NCBI GenBank assembly: GCA_964643575.1
Contig: CAZXTD010000001.1
Span: 1 to 64,000, forward strand
From: Glaciecola sp964643575
GTDB lineage: Bacteria; Pseudomonadota; Gammaproteobacteria; Enterobacterales; Alteromonadaceae
DNA length: 64,000 bases
Direction: 5' to 3'
Shown: positions 44,061-52,709 of the stretch, one piece after another
Numbering within the stretch: position 1 is the stretch's first letter
How the letters are laid out: each line of letters opens with the position of its first letter
Program-made: the position numbers and the translations under genes
Notes under the pieces: generated by a model
What the model was told of the DNA's origin: nothing
The model's input: only the letters and a program-made list of their open reading frames with translations
The model's database searches: none

Positions 44061-46730
44061 ATGAAACAAATAAAAACCATTAAAAACAGGCTATGCCGGA
44101 CGCCATATTGGCTCGGCCTGCTAACATTGATTAGCGCTAACAATGTGCTAGCCGAAATTGTCGTTGAAGACATAAGCTTTACCGATCGCACTCGTATATC
44201 TCGCAGTGACTACCAATATACTTTTACAGTTACTATTGCAAACACAGGTGAAAACGCGCAAAACATAGCCGCTAGTGTGACGTCTGCCAATCCAAATTCA
44301 GACGTGTCGTTAAGCGCACTCACGCTCGACGCCTTGCCCTCATCAGCGTCTGCTCCTATGACCGGTCAACTAGTGCTCGTGCAAAACAGGCGAGTAAGGT
44401 TTAACCCGCAAGATATTGTGTTCGATTTTACGTACGATACCAACACACTAAACGAATTTGAACAAACCTTCTCGCCCACATCTGCCTATATTACCAATGA
44501 ACACCCCAATTTTTTTGTTGAGCAAGAAATGGCTAACGAGGCTGAAGTAACGGCAAAAATACAGGCTCATTACGCGCAGTTTTTTGAACTTATTGACGCG
44601 CCTGATCCAGTCGATATTGAAGAGCCATCGCTAGCAACTGCTTTTTTTGATGATTTTTCTAACTTGTCAGAGCAATGGTTTGCTTTTGCCGATAACGGCA
44701 CTAGCCCGAGCGTTAGTTTGTCTACAGAAAACGAAAAGCTGGTTGTATCTCCCCAATGGAATGCAACAGGTGATGCAATAGCGGTCAAATATCAACAATT
44801 TGCCCCTACAGACTTTAGCAATGGCGCAACCATTAGTTACCTGATGGAGGCTGCCCAAGCATACACACAAGATGGCAACTTGGCCGTTCAGCTTATTCTT
44901 GAAGACGAAAATTACACGCCAGCGTTTTTCGCGTACCGAGTTTTAAATGAATCGGGTGAACTCAGCATTAGCATCGACAACGTGAGCCCTGATTCTGACT
45001 TTGGTTATGTCGGGCCTGGTTTTGATTTTTCTAAAGTTGCAGGTATTGGCTTTCAATTTTTAGCGAATAGTAAGCCTGTCAGTGTTGGCGGCAACATTAC
45101 TATCGACGATGTTAAAATTTCAGTTGCTCCAGCACCTGTTGCCGATGGTGTAGTTTTTGTCGACGACATGTCAGCAGGCATTAGCCCTTGGAACGTTCAG
45201 AATGACAATGGCAGTGCGCTAGATGTTGTGCTTTTTAATGTTGATGAAACTTTAGTTGTTGCACCAGCTTGGCAAGCAGAAAATGATGCCTTCACTGTAA
45301 AATATCAGCAGTTTGACCCGATTGATATGACGCGCCCGGTCAATGTGAGTGTTGATGTTAGCCTGCCGGCTAGCTACACCGAGTATAACAACATGGCCAT
45401 TCAGCTTGTGGTAGAAGATATAAACTATCAGGTAGGTTTTACAGGCTATGGAATATTAAATGACCGCCCAGCCGACACTCCATTTACAGTGAACTTTGCT
45501 GACATCAGTCCTAGCTCTGGCTACGGTTTTATTAGTGACAGCTTTGACTACGAGCAGCTTGCGGGCGTGGGCTTTCAAATACTCGCAAACGGCAAACCTA
45601 TCGATGTTACGGGTAACATTGTTCTGGACAACGTGACTATCACTCAAGCGGCTGAAACCGTTGCGCCGCCTGCTCCTGTCAGCAACACCAGCGTTTTGTT
45701 TGCTGCAGCAGATGACATGGCATTTATTAAAGCTATCGACACTGGGAAAGTGTATTCAGAAGGTATGTCATACGGCATGATGTTGGCGGTAATGATGGAC
45801 GACAAAGCGACCTTCGATAAGTTATGGAAATTCACTAAAACTTATATGCAAAATCAAGAAGGCCCTCAAGCTGGATTCTTTGCTTGGCGACTAGAGGGTG
45901 AAGCGCCCTTTTCTCGCCTTGATGTAAATCCTGCGCCCGATGGCGAAGAGTACTTTGCTATGTCCTTATTTTTTGCCCACAATCGCTGGGGCAGCGAAGA
46001 AAGTGGCATATTGGATTACCAAGGAGAAGCGAATTCTATTTTGCTCGACATGGTCAACTTGCAAACTAGCAGCACGCGTCCAATGATGCATCCGGTATTC
46101 AGACAAATTGAATTTGTGAATATCAACGCTGTGGAAAGTTTTACTGACCCGTCTTATCACTTACCTGCATTTTATGAGCTATGGGCACTGTGGGCTGATG
46201 AAAATAACCGATATTGGCATGAAGTAGCGCAAGTTAGTCGAGACTTTTTTACGCGCGCAAGCCACCCCGAAACAGGTTTATTTAGTGACTATGCAAGCCA
46301 TGAAGGTGTGCCTCAAGTCACCTCATTTAACCCTAATAGTCATAAAAGCGCTTTTGACTCACACCGAGTCATTGGCAATATCGCGATGGATTATCACTGG
46401 TTTAGCCAAAGCGAACAAATGCGGTCGCTAATCGACAAACAAGTGCTATTTTATGAGTCTGAGAACGATATTTTTGGCAACTTCATAGCAATTTATGAAG
46501 TCGACGGTACCCGCGAACCGGGCGTTAACTATCGAGGAGAAGGCAGAAACGCAATGAATGGTTATGGCGCCACAGCAAGCGACTTGCCATACTCCAAAGA
46601 CATGTTGCAGTCGCTCTGGGACCAAGACATTCCCACAGGCACCTTCCGCTATTATGATGGTTTCTTGTATATGTTTAGTCTTTTGCATGCATCCGGCGAG
46701 TTTAAGATTCACAAACCTGAAGAAGAGTAG
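44061..46730 (+). CDS. Modular secreted GH8 enzyme with duplicated beta-domains
   Basis: 889 residues. A signal peptide (WLGLLTLISANNVLA) is followed by a beta-domain (about 32-170), two tandem homologous domains of about 160 residues (195-355 and 365-530, each with FxDDxS, VKYQQF-P-D, GY/FG and FxxxAG(I/V)GFQ-LAN-KP(V/I)), and a GH8 catalytic domain (about 540-889). GH8 motifs are VYSEGMSYGMML (acid Glu567) and PAPDGEEYFAMSLFFAHNRWG (Asp627). The pattern resembles GH8 reducing-end xylose-releasing exo-oligoxylanases and xylanases rather than cellulases. The repeated domains look like carbohydrate-binding modules of a type I cannot name. Upstream AGCCGCGGAGGA gives a strong SD. A terminator follows. 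Confidence 0.9.
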   Translation: MKQIKTIKNRLCRTPYWLGLLTLISANNVLAEIVVEDISFTDRTRISRSDYQYTFTVTIANTGENAQNIAASVTSANPNSDVSLSALTLDALPSSASAPMTGQLVLVQNRRVRFNPQDIVFDFTYDTNTLNEFEQTFSPTSAYITNEHPNFFVEQEMANEAEVTAKIQAHYAQFFELIDAPDPVDIEEPSLATAFFDDFSNLSEQWFAFADNGTSPSVSLSTENEKLVVSPQWNATGDAIAVKYQQFAPTDFSNGATISYLMEAAQAYTQDGNLAVQLILEDENYTPAFFAYRVLNESGELSISIDNVSPDSDFGYVGPGFDFSKVAGIGFQFLANSKPVSVGGNITIDDVKISVAPAPVADGVVFVDDMSAGISPWNVQNDNGSALDVVLFNVDETLVVAPAWQAENDAFTVKYQQFDPIDMTRPVNVSVDVSLPASYTEYNNMAIQLVVEDINYQVGFTGYGILNDRPADTPFTVNFADISPSSGYGFISDSFDYEQLAGVGFQILANGKPIDVTGNIVLDNVTITQAAETVAPPAPVSNTSVLFAAADDMAFIKAIDTGKVYSEGMSYGMMLAVMMDDKATFDKLWKFTKTYMQNQEGPQAGFFAWRLEGEAPFSRLDVNPAPDGEEYFAMSLFFAHNRWGSEESGILDYQGEANSILLDMVNLQTSSTRPMMHPVFRQIEFVNINAVESFTDPSYHLPAFYELWALWADENNRYWHEVAQVSRDFFTRASHPETGLFSDYASHEGVPQVTSFNPNSHKSAFDSHRVIGNIAMDYHWFSQSEQMRSLIDKQVLFYESENDIFGNFIAIYEVDGTREPGVNYRGEGRNAMNGYGATASDLPYSKDMLQSLWDQDIPTGTFRYYDGFLYMFSLLHASGEFKIHKPEEE
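44129..44142. promoter_or_regulatory. Operator-like sequence inside GH8 signal-peptide codons
   Basis: GATTAGCGCTAACA matches 12 of 14 bases of the two perfect xylan operators, lying in the codons for LISANN. It could be an internal auxiliary LacI-family site about 740 bp from the promoter copy, or chance. Confidence 0.35.
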
Positions 46731-46799
46731 GCTAATAAACAGCCTGATTAAACGATACCGGAATTATATGCATTTCAAATAACACCTGTATTATCTATC

Positions 46800-46835
46800 A
46801 AAAAGCTTGGTCTACAGCACTAGACCAAGCTTTTT
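46800..46835 (+). terminator. Rho-independent terminator after GH8
   Basis: A 15-bp perfect stem (AAAAAGCTTGGTCTA, 46800-46814, against TAGACCAAGCTTTTT, 46821-46835) closes a 6-nt loop and ends in a T-run. It is 70 nt past the GH8 stop. Confidence 0.9.
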
Positions 46836-46975
46836 ATTAATCCCTTTTGTCATTTCATATTTAATACTTTAGCTAAACTATGGCTTAAATGTTTTGTTTA
46901 AGCTTTTTAATTACTATACTTTTGTCTAGAATTCGCTCAATCTTGTTGTAACTTGCCGATATAAAAATATATCTT

Positions 46976-48109
46976 GTGGCATTAAAATACCTAGGATGCG
47001 TTTTGAAAAGCAAAAGAGTTCAAGAGAGTTCAACTGATAACCAAATGCTTTATCTTCAGCAAAAGCTGGCTAAACGCTTTATGCAAGGTTTGTTGATCAT
47101 GTGCTTGATTGGTTTGCCGCTTTCGTTGTTTAGATGGTACTCGATTGGATTTCAGAGTATTTTTATTGTCCATTTTATTTTGAGCATTTTGACTTTTGTT
47201 GTTTATCGAATCGCGGTAGACAAAAGTGCACAATTCATGTTTGCTTACTTCGTTTTCTTCATGACCTTACTTGCTGCTTCCGGGTCATTATCATATGGCT
47301 TACAAAGTGGCGCGGTTACATTTGCAATATTATCAGTCATCGCATTAGCTATAGGCTTTGGCATGATTTCTAGCCTCTTTTATCTCGCCTCTTGGATTAT
47401 CTACTTTAGCTTTATGGCTTATTTGTTCACGCATGAATACTTAGGCTTTGCCGTTAACCCGAGTATTTATGCAAAAACTGGCGGTGCGTGGGCCATTGTC
47501 ATTTTTGGCACTTCAATAACTAGTCTCTTTTTATTAATAGGTAGCTACGAATACTTTAAAGGCTTGTCTACTTTAATGAAAAAGCTAGAAGATAGCGAAA
47601 AACATGTTCAAAAGTTGGCGAATCATGACTACCTAACCGGCGTAGCAACCTTACGTCTAGCAGACGAGCAACTGCAGTTTGCAATATCAAATGTAAAACG
47701 TAAAAACACCACAATGGCGCTATTATTCATCGACTTAGATGACTTCAAACTAATCAATGATGAATATGGTCATGATGCGGGCGATGCAGTGTTAAAGAAC
47801 ATTGCCAGCCTGCTAAGTCAAGAGGTTCGCAAAACCGATGTAGTTGCGAGAATAGGCGGTGATGAATTTATGCTCATTATTAGTGAGCCCGTAAACCGGG
47901 AAAAGCTTAGTTTATTCTGTGAGCGCTTAATTGATAATATCTCGCAACCAACGCCTTATAAAAATTCGCAACTCTCGGTAGGGGTGAGCATTGGTATAAG
48001 CTTATTTCCAGACAATGCCCACAACATTCGAGACCTAAAACAGCAAGCTGATTACGCGATGTACCGCGCTAAAAACGCAGGAAAGAACAAATTCTGTTTT
48101 TACGAATAA
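46976..48109 (+). CDS. Membrane-bound diguanylate cyclase (GGDEF)
   Basis: 377 residues. Residues about 35-195 contain six hydrophobic segments (for example FMQGLLIMCLIGLPLSLF, and IVIFGTSITSLFLLIGSYEY). A short coiled linker leads into a GGDEF domain (about 215-377) with DYLTGVATLRLADEQL, DLDDFKLINDEYGHDAGD and an intact active site RIGGDEF. An inhibitory RxxD site is not evident just before it. It should make cyclic di-GMP. The start is uncertain: GTG at 46976, or TTG at 47003 with AGGA in front, or ATG at 47042. No functional link to the xylan or zinc genes is evident. Confidence 0.9.
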   Translation: MALKYLGCVLKSKRVQESSTDNQMLYLQQKLAKRFMQGLLIMCLIGLPLSLFRWYSIGFQSIFIVHFILSILTFVVYRIAVDKSAQFMFAYFVFFMTLLAASGSLSYGLQSGAVTFAILSVIALAIGFGMISSLFYLASWIIYFSFMAYLFTHEYLGFAVNPSIYAKTGGAWAIVIFGTSITSLFLLIGSYEYFKGLSTLMKKLEDSEKHVQKLANHDYLTGVATLRLADEQLQFAISNVKRKNTTMALLFIDLDDFKLINDEYGHDAGDAVLKNIASLLSQEVRKTDVVARIGGDEFMLIISEPVNREKLSLFCERLIDNISQPTPYKNSQLSVGVSIGISLFPDNAHNIRDLKQQADYAMYRAKNAGKNKFCFYE

Positions 48110-48116
48110 GACTAAG

Positions 48117-49355
48117 TTACTTTCCTGACAATTGGGTGTGTAGCGCATTCTTATAAGCTTCTATGCCGGGTATCAAAGACACTATCAGAGTAGATAAGAA
48201 CACTAAGCCCGCCATTATCATGAGCTCTGTCGACAATATGTCATAACTTAAAAACAGGCCAAATTCGGCGGCTAACCAGTCTTCAAGGCCAAACAGCAAG
48301 CCTGCTAAAGTAAACATCGAGACGCCAATGGCTAGGGCGACTAAAATTAGCGCTTCTAAGAGTATGAGGACAAGAATTAAGCCAGGCCCCGCTCCTAAAA
48401 CACGAAACACTGCGATTTCGGCCTGACGTTCATTCATAGACGCAAGCAACATCGTAGATAAACCAAATAGTGACGATATTAATACTAAGGCCGCGATTGC
48501 TCTGAGTAAGTTCTCGACCGTAGACATTAGGCTCCAAAGCTCAGCCATAGCAACACCAGGCAGCACCGCCATCAAGCGGTCGTCTTCATAGTTGTTGATG
48601 TTTCTTTGCAAGGTAAAGGTGGCAAATTTAGAGTTTAGCCCTAAAAGTGCTGCAGTTATATTACCCGGTTCAGGAGCGCTCGTTGGGTCATCTAAAACTG
48701 CTTGCAAGGCTCTAGGTGATAAGTGTATCGCTTCTATTGCAGGCAGGCTAACATGCACTGTTTTATCAACTGGCGTGCCGGTTGGCGCCAAAATACCACT
48801 AACGGTAAAAGGGGCTTGATCATGATTGGTAAAGCTTGTGCTGCCAATACCGTGGGCGATGGTGATTTTATCGCCTACTTTGTACTTTAAACTTTTAGCA
48901 ACATCTGCGCCTAGTACGGTCTCAAACAGGCCAGCAAACTCCTGCCCATCAGCAAGTTTCAGTGGCTGTTTGTTACCGTAACGGTAAAAGTCAAAGTAAT
49001 TCTGATTAGTGCCAAGCACCCTAAATCCTCTGTGCGAATCGCCCAAAGAAATCGGAATAGCCCATTTGACTTGGTCATGCTGCTCTAGCATTTCAAAACT
49101 TTCAAACTCGATATTACTGGTGGGGCTTCCCATTCTAAAAACTGAATACAGCAACAAATTTAGCTGGCCACTCGGCGCCCCCACAATGAGGTCGACTTCT
49201 GAAATTGTACGGTTAAAGCTCTCTTTCGCTTGCAGGCGAATATGCTCCACACTCAATAGCACCAAAATACTGATCATGAGCGAGAAAAAGGTAAGAATAA
49301 CCGTCTTTTTACGGCTAACTAAACTCTGCCAAGCCACTGATAATAAAATACTCAC
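48117..49355 (-). CDS. ABC transporter permease (MacB/FtsX-like), ZrgB-like
   Basis: 412 residues with one N-terminal helix (TVILTFFSLMISILVLLSV), a large extracytoplasmic domain (about 45-265) and three C-terminal helices (around LIL..LLEALILVALAIGVS and LMIMAGLVFLSTLIVSLIP), the FtsX/MacB permease layout. GTG start overlaps the ATPase stop by one base (TAGTG) with SD AGAGGAAG, so the two are coupled. In Vibrio cholerae a MacB-like permease/ATPase pair with DUF2796 and DUF3299 proteins forms the ZrgABCDE zinc uptake system, and the same partners lie alongside here. An alternative is lipoprotein or peptide export of the LolCDE/MacB kind. Confidence 0.85.
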   Translation of the reverse strand: MSILLSVAWQSLVSRKKTVILTFFSLMISILVLLSVEHIRLQAKESFNRTISEVDLIVGAPSGQLNLLLYSVFRMGSPTSNIEFESFEMLEQHDQVKWAIPISLGDSHRGFRVLGTNQNYFDFYRYGNKQPLKLADGQEFAGLFETVLGADVAKSLKYKVGDKITIAHGIGSTSFTNHDQAPFTVSGILAPTGTPVDKTVHVSLPAIEAIHLSPRALQAVLDDPTSAPEPGNITAALLGLNSKFATFTLQRNINNYEDDRLMAVLPGVAMAELWSLMSTVENLLRAIAALVLISSLFGLSTMLLASMNERQAEIAVFRVLGAGPGLILVLILLEALILVALAIGVSMFTLAGLLFGLEDWLAAEFGLFLSYDILSTELMIMAGLVFLSTLIVSLIPGIEAYKNALHTQLSGK

Positions 49356-50077
49356 TACACTTCCTCTTTCTGGTTTTCGTGCTTTGTTGAGCGTGTGTTA
49401 AGTGATAGCAAATCCACTTTTGAGTCAAAATAATCACCAAGCGCCGTGTCGTGGCTCACAAATATTAAGGTTGTATTGGATTTATTGCACATATCCATCA
49501 AGAGACGCATAAATGCATCACGTGCCGATGCGTCTAGCGCAGATGTTGGCTCATCGACTAACAATAGCTTCGGCTGGTTGATAAGTGCGCGAGCAATAGC
49601 GACGCGCTGTTGTTGGCCAACGCTTAATTGATTGACCTTTTTATGTAAAACATCGCTTGGCAAATTGAGCGCACTTATGAGTGTGCTTGCCCGCTCTAAT
49701 AGCTCATTGTTATTTTGCTTGGCAAAGTAAGCCGACAACTGAATGTTTTTGAACACGGTAAGGTAAGCAATCAGATTGAATTTTTGAAACACCACACCAA
49801 TGTTTTTCGCTCTAAAAGCGTCTCGCTTGCTATTTGATAACTCGGCAATGTTCTCACCAAACAGTGTAATTTCACCATCACTTGGCGTAAGGATGCCGCA
49901 AAATAGATTAAGTAAGGTAGTTTTGCCTGAACCTGAGTCACCATATAAAAACACGCTCATCCCGCGGCGAACTTCCCAATTGGCAATGCTTAAAACAGGT
50001 TTGTTTTGGCTTGATTTGTCGCGTTTAGATGCGTAGGTGTATGTTAAGTCTTTAATGTGAATTGCCGACGCCGACAT
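49355..50077 (-). CDS. ABC transporter ATP-binding protein, ZrgC-like
   Basis: 240-residue ATPase of the MacB/LolD class. Walker A GDSGSGKTTLLN (about 45-56), Q-loop VVFQKFNLIAYLT, signature motif QLSVGQQQRVAIARAL, Walker B LLLVDEPTSALD and switch His in LIFVSHDTALG are all intact. SD GGAG precedes the ATG. It is the first gene of the pair with the permease and is divergent from the DUF3299 gene across 224 bp. A single AATGTTATA at 50130-50138 resembles half a Zur box but no second half is present. Confidence 0.9.
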   Translation of the reverse strand: MSASAIHIKDLTYTYASKRDKSSQNKPVLSIANWEVRRGMSVFLYGDSGSGKTTLLNLFCGILTPSDGEITLFGENIAELSNSKRDAFRAKNIGVVFQKFNLIAYLTVFKNIQLSAYFAKQNNNELLERASTLISALNLPSDVLHKKVNQLSVGQQQRVAIARALINQPKLLLVDEPTSALDASARDAFMRLLMDMCNKSNTTLIFVSHDTALGDYFDSKVDLLSLNTRSTKHENQKEEV

Positions 50078-50301
50078 TGCTTATACTCCGAAAGCTTATT
50101 TCGCTTGTTAATTAGCGCTTGTATTGTGTAATGTTATACCGTTTGTAGTAATATATACTATACTAATAGGAAATAAGTTGTGTTTTGTTAGTGGTTTATT
50201 TTTAGATAAATCATGATGAGTATTTGCTCTAAAATAGCGATACTAACGTAACGAATAAACATCGTTTAAGTGTGCTTAATTAATTATAAAGACTGTATAC
50301 A

Positions 50302-50865
50302 ATGCTAAAAATTACCGCTCTATCCCTTTTTGTGACTTTAGCCGCTATCTTACCGTTTGGCGCACAAGCCGAGCCGCAAAAAGAGTATGTCGAAATTGAA
50401 TGGATGCAACTTATGCCTGCAGACGACCTCGAAGCTTTGCTTAATCCGCCAGAGTTCATTACCGACATACAGGATGGCTCTGCCGACGACAGCGTTGATG
50501 CATTGAAAGCCATGGGCAAAACAGACGAAACGACTAAGCGTTTTAAAGCCGCGCTAACATCATCTAGAGTAATAGAAGCTTTCGACAATAAAAGCATTCG
50601 AGTTCCAGGCTTTATTGTGCCCTTGCAGTCTGACGAAAATCAACGCGTAACCGAGTTTTTTATTGTCCCTTATTTTGGCGCGTGCTTGCATTTACCGCCT
50701 CCTCCGCCGAACCAAATTATTTTTGCGAAGTCTGAGGAAGGAGTTGAGCTCGCGTCACTGCAAGACCCTTTCTGGTTTGAAGGTACCATTGTTATAACAC
50801 AAACTAGTAACGAACTTGGTAGCTCTGCTTACAGTATTAACTTAGACAATGTCTTCCCTTTTTAA
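50302..50865 (+). CDS. DUF3299 protein (first copy), Zrg-associated
   Basis: 187 residues, exported: a signal peptide (LSLFVTLAAILPFGAQA) precedes the DUF3299 domain. Hallmarks are EIEWMQLMPADDLEALL, RVPGFIVPLQSDEN and FFIVPYFGACLHLPPPPPNQ, whose Cys-x-His and poly-Pro stretch may bind metal. DUF3299 proteins accompany MacB-like ABC genes and DUF2796 in zinc-acquisition clusters, but their biochemical role is unknown. No strong SD. The next gene starts 10 bp after the stop. A second DUF3299 gene lies two genes on. Confidence 0.87.
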   Translation: MLKITALSLFVTLAAILPFGAQAEPQKEYVEIEWMQLMPADDLEALLNPPEFITDIQDGSADDSVDALKAMGKTDETTKRFKAALTSSRVIEAFDNKSIRVPGFIVPLQSDENQRVTEFFIVPYFGACLHLPPPPPNQIIFAKSEEGVELASLQDPFWFEGTIVITQTSNELGSSAYSINLDNVFPF

Positions 50866-50875
50866 GGATAAATTC

Positions 50876-51358
50876 ATGAGAGTATTCAATAAAATGCGTA
50901 CCGCTTGCCTTAGCACTCTTGCTGCAACACTCATGTTGCCAGTAGCCAGCATTGCTTGTGACCTGCACGACAACCCTTCATTTGGTGCTTATGGGCAACT
51001 TAAAGGGTTTGGCCAAAGCCATCCTCTCATGCAGCGTCATTTTGCCGCATCAAGCCCTGCTGTGTTGTCGATGACTCACCCGCGTCAGGTATCGAGTAAA
51101 GTCGCTGAAGCAAAAAGCGTCGATATTAAGTACCATTTACCCGCGGCTTATTCAGATGCGTCTTTACGCTTTACCTACAGTGATGGTATTGAGTTAAATG
51201 CACAAGAAAGTGTCGAAATTGATGAACTAAACGGCACATATACGATTGATTTTAAAGCATTAACGCCAGGCAAGCACCACATATTGGTATGGGCAGATGC
51301 AGTTAAGCAAACCTTACCTTTCTCTAAAGTTCAGAGAATCGCAATCACGGTAGAATGA
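50876..51358 (+). CDS. Unknown exported protein between DUF3299 paralogues
   Basis: 160 residues from ATG 50876, which has AAGGA 7 nt upstream. An upstream frame start inside the previous gene is less likely. A signal peptide (TLAATLMLPVASIAC) leaves a mature protein with a beta-rich C-terminal half (VDIKYHLPAAYSDASLRFTY, TYTIDFKALTPGKHHILVWA) that looks immunoglobulin-like. I do not recognise the family. Its stop overlaps the second DUF3299 start (ATGA), so the three genes are one operon and it is likely part of the same zinc-related system, possibly the ZrgE counterpart. Confidence 0.75.
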   Translation: MRVFNKMRTACLSTLAATLMLPVASIACDLHDNPSFGAYGQLKGFGQSHPLMQRHFAASSPAVLSMTHPRQVSSKVAEAKSVDIKYHLPAAYSDASLRFTYSDGIELNAQESVEIDELNGTYTIDFKALTPGKHHILVWADAVKQTLPFSKVQRIAITVE

Positions 51359-52023
51359 ATCCGAAACTCAAGTTAACATTTGCATTTATATGTTGTATTG
51401 CCCTGGGTTTTGGTATTGCTTATGTATACGATAATTATCAAGCTACCTTAGCCCAATGGTTTTTAGCAAAACCCAAACATTATCAAACTGAAAACATTGA
51501 GCTAATCAGCAAAACTGACAATATGCCGCTAATTAGCCTTGAGTGGTCGCAGTTGCTTCCCGTTCACGACAAAGCGATATTACAAAAATACCAACAGCGC
51601 GATGCCAACACTGTCTCAGAACTAACCGACAATATCTTGCTTTCAATACAAGCAGCTACCGACACAGCTTATAGCAATACTATGATGTCGGTAGATACGG
51701 TTGATAGCTTCGACGGCGAATTGGTCTCAATTGCGGGCTTTATCGTCCCCATTGATTTTTTTGATACACAAAATCCACAAAATATATTCATAGTGCCTTA
51801 CTTCGGCGCTTGCGTGCATTTTCCGCCGCCACCACCTAATCAAATTATTTTTGCTCAGCTTGATGGTAAATTTAAAGACTTTGATTTAACTCAAGCCTAC
51901 CGGCTCAAGGGCGTATTAAGTCGGGACTTATTTGAAGACCCTCTTGGCACATCTGCCTATGTTTTAGACGTAGTATCGATTGAGAGCTATTTCGACAACC
52001 CTGATGATTTTAGAGCTCACTAG
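51355..52023 (+). CDS. DUF3299 protein (second copy)
   Basis: 222 residues. One N-terminal helix (LTFAFICCIALGFGIAYVY) probably anchors it in the inner membrane. The DUF3299 domain is clear: SLEWSQLLPVHDKAILQKY, SIAGFIVPIDFFD and FIVPYFGACVHFPPPPPNQ, parallel to the first copy (ACLHLPPPPPNQ). It begins within the stop codon of the preceding gene. Two DUF3299 paralogues, one soluble and one membrane-anchored, in one operon suggest a heteromeric periplasmic function. Stop TAG at 52021-52023, followed by a MITE-like element. Confidence 0.87.
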   Translation: MNPKLKLTFAFICCIALGFGIAYVYDNYQATLAQWFLAKPKHYQTENIELISKTDNMPLISLEWSQLLPVHDKAILQKYQQRDANTVSELTDNILLSIQAATDTAYSNTMMSVDTVDSFDGELVSIAGFIVPIDFFDTQNPQNIFIVPYFGACVHFPPPPPNQIIFAQLDGKFKDFDLTQAYRLKGVLSRDLFEDPLGTSAYVLDVVSIESYFDNPDDFRAH

Positions 52024-52098
52024 AACGCACTTTTCAGCGCAAATCCATCACCTCACTGGTGTCCAAACACGCTTCGTCACTGCCGCACAAACCCACAA

Positions 52099-52193
52099 CG
52101 TCTTTCCCGAGATGGCGGAAACTTTCTTCAAACATAGTAAAATCAAGGAGTTAAAAGATACATAAGAAAAACCCTGCCTTCACGGGAATGACG
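52099..52193. repeat. 95-bp inverted-repeat (MITE-like) element, degenerate copy
   Basis: Left end CGTCTTTCCCGAGATGGCGG and right end GCCTTCACGGGAATGACG are inverted versions of each other and match the element at 59077-59171, which has the same 95-bp length. The interior keeps AAATCAAGG-like bases. It lies between the DUF3299 and MerC genes (converging). Confidence 0.7.
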
Positions 52194-52281
52194 GATAGCT
52201 TTGATGTATTGGAAGAATAACGCCTGCGCTCGAACAACAAGAATGTTGGCTATGTCTTTAATTGACCAGAGCTTGACTGTT

Positions 52282-52662
52282 TTAAGACTGCCGTAAACTG
52301 AAGTTTCGAAGGTGTGCGTAGGCAATTAACCCAGATCCAACGATTGTCATGATTACTTCAGCGGTATGGCCAAATAAATCGTGTCCAACTAGCGCCGCCA
52401 AAACCAATATTGCCATACCTGCTAAGCCAATAGACAATACGCTTTTGCGGCGGTGGTGAAAATACCCCGTTAGTGTGGCAAATAAACTAATTGGAATAAC
52501 CGCAAAGAGTAACCAGATATGAAAGACTTCATCGTCGAAAGCCAAGAGTCCAGAAACAGAAGGTAAAACGATAAGCAAAACAGGCAAAGCCACGCAATGA
52601 AACACACATAGCATCGACAAAACGATGGCTGCTTTATCTGTTGAATCTATAAATTTATTCAC
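52282..52662 (-). CDS. MerC-domain membrane protein
   Basis: 126 residues with four membrane helices. The first carries a Cys pair in VLSMLCVFHCVALPVLLIVL, the place of the metal-binding cysteines in MerC mercury carriers. Later helices are FHIWLLFAVIPISLFATLTG, VLSIGLAGMAILVLAAL and AEVIMTIVGSGLIAYAHL, with a His-containing GYFHHRRK loop. GTG start with AGGAG 6 nt upstream. It is 47 bp downstream of the DUF2796 gene. No mer operon is present, so zinc or another soft metal is more likely than mercury. MerC-like proteins beside zinc-uptake genes have been seen elsewhere. Confidence 0.85.
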   Translation of the reverse strand: MNKFIDSTDKAAIVLSMLCVFHCVALPVLLIVLPSVSGLLAFDDEVFHIWLLFAVIPISLFATLTGYFHHRRKSVLSIGLAGMAILVLAALVGHDLFGHTAEVIMTIVGSGLIAYAHLRNFSLRQS

Positions 52663-52709
52663 TTATCACTCCTGATACTCTTTGTTATATTATTCTTCAT
52701 ATTTGCTTA

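Noticed and set aside
50130..50138. Half Zur box (AATGTTATA) between the ATPase and DUF3299 genes
   Set aside because: No matching right half within the expected spacing. Kept only as a remark.
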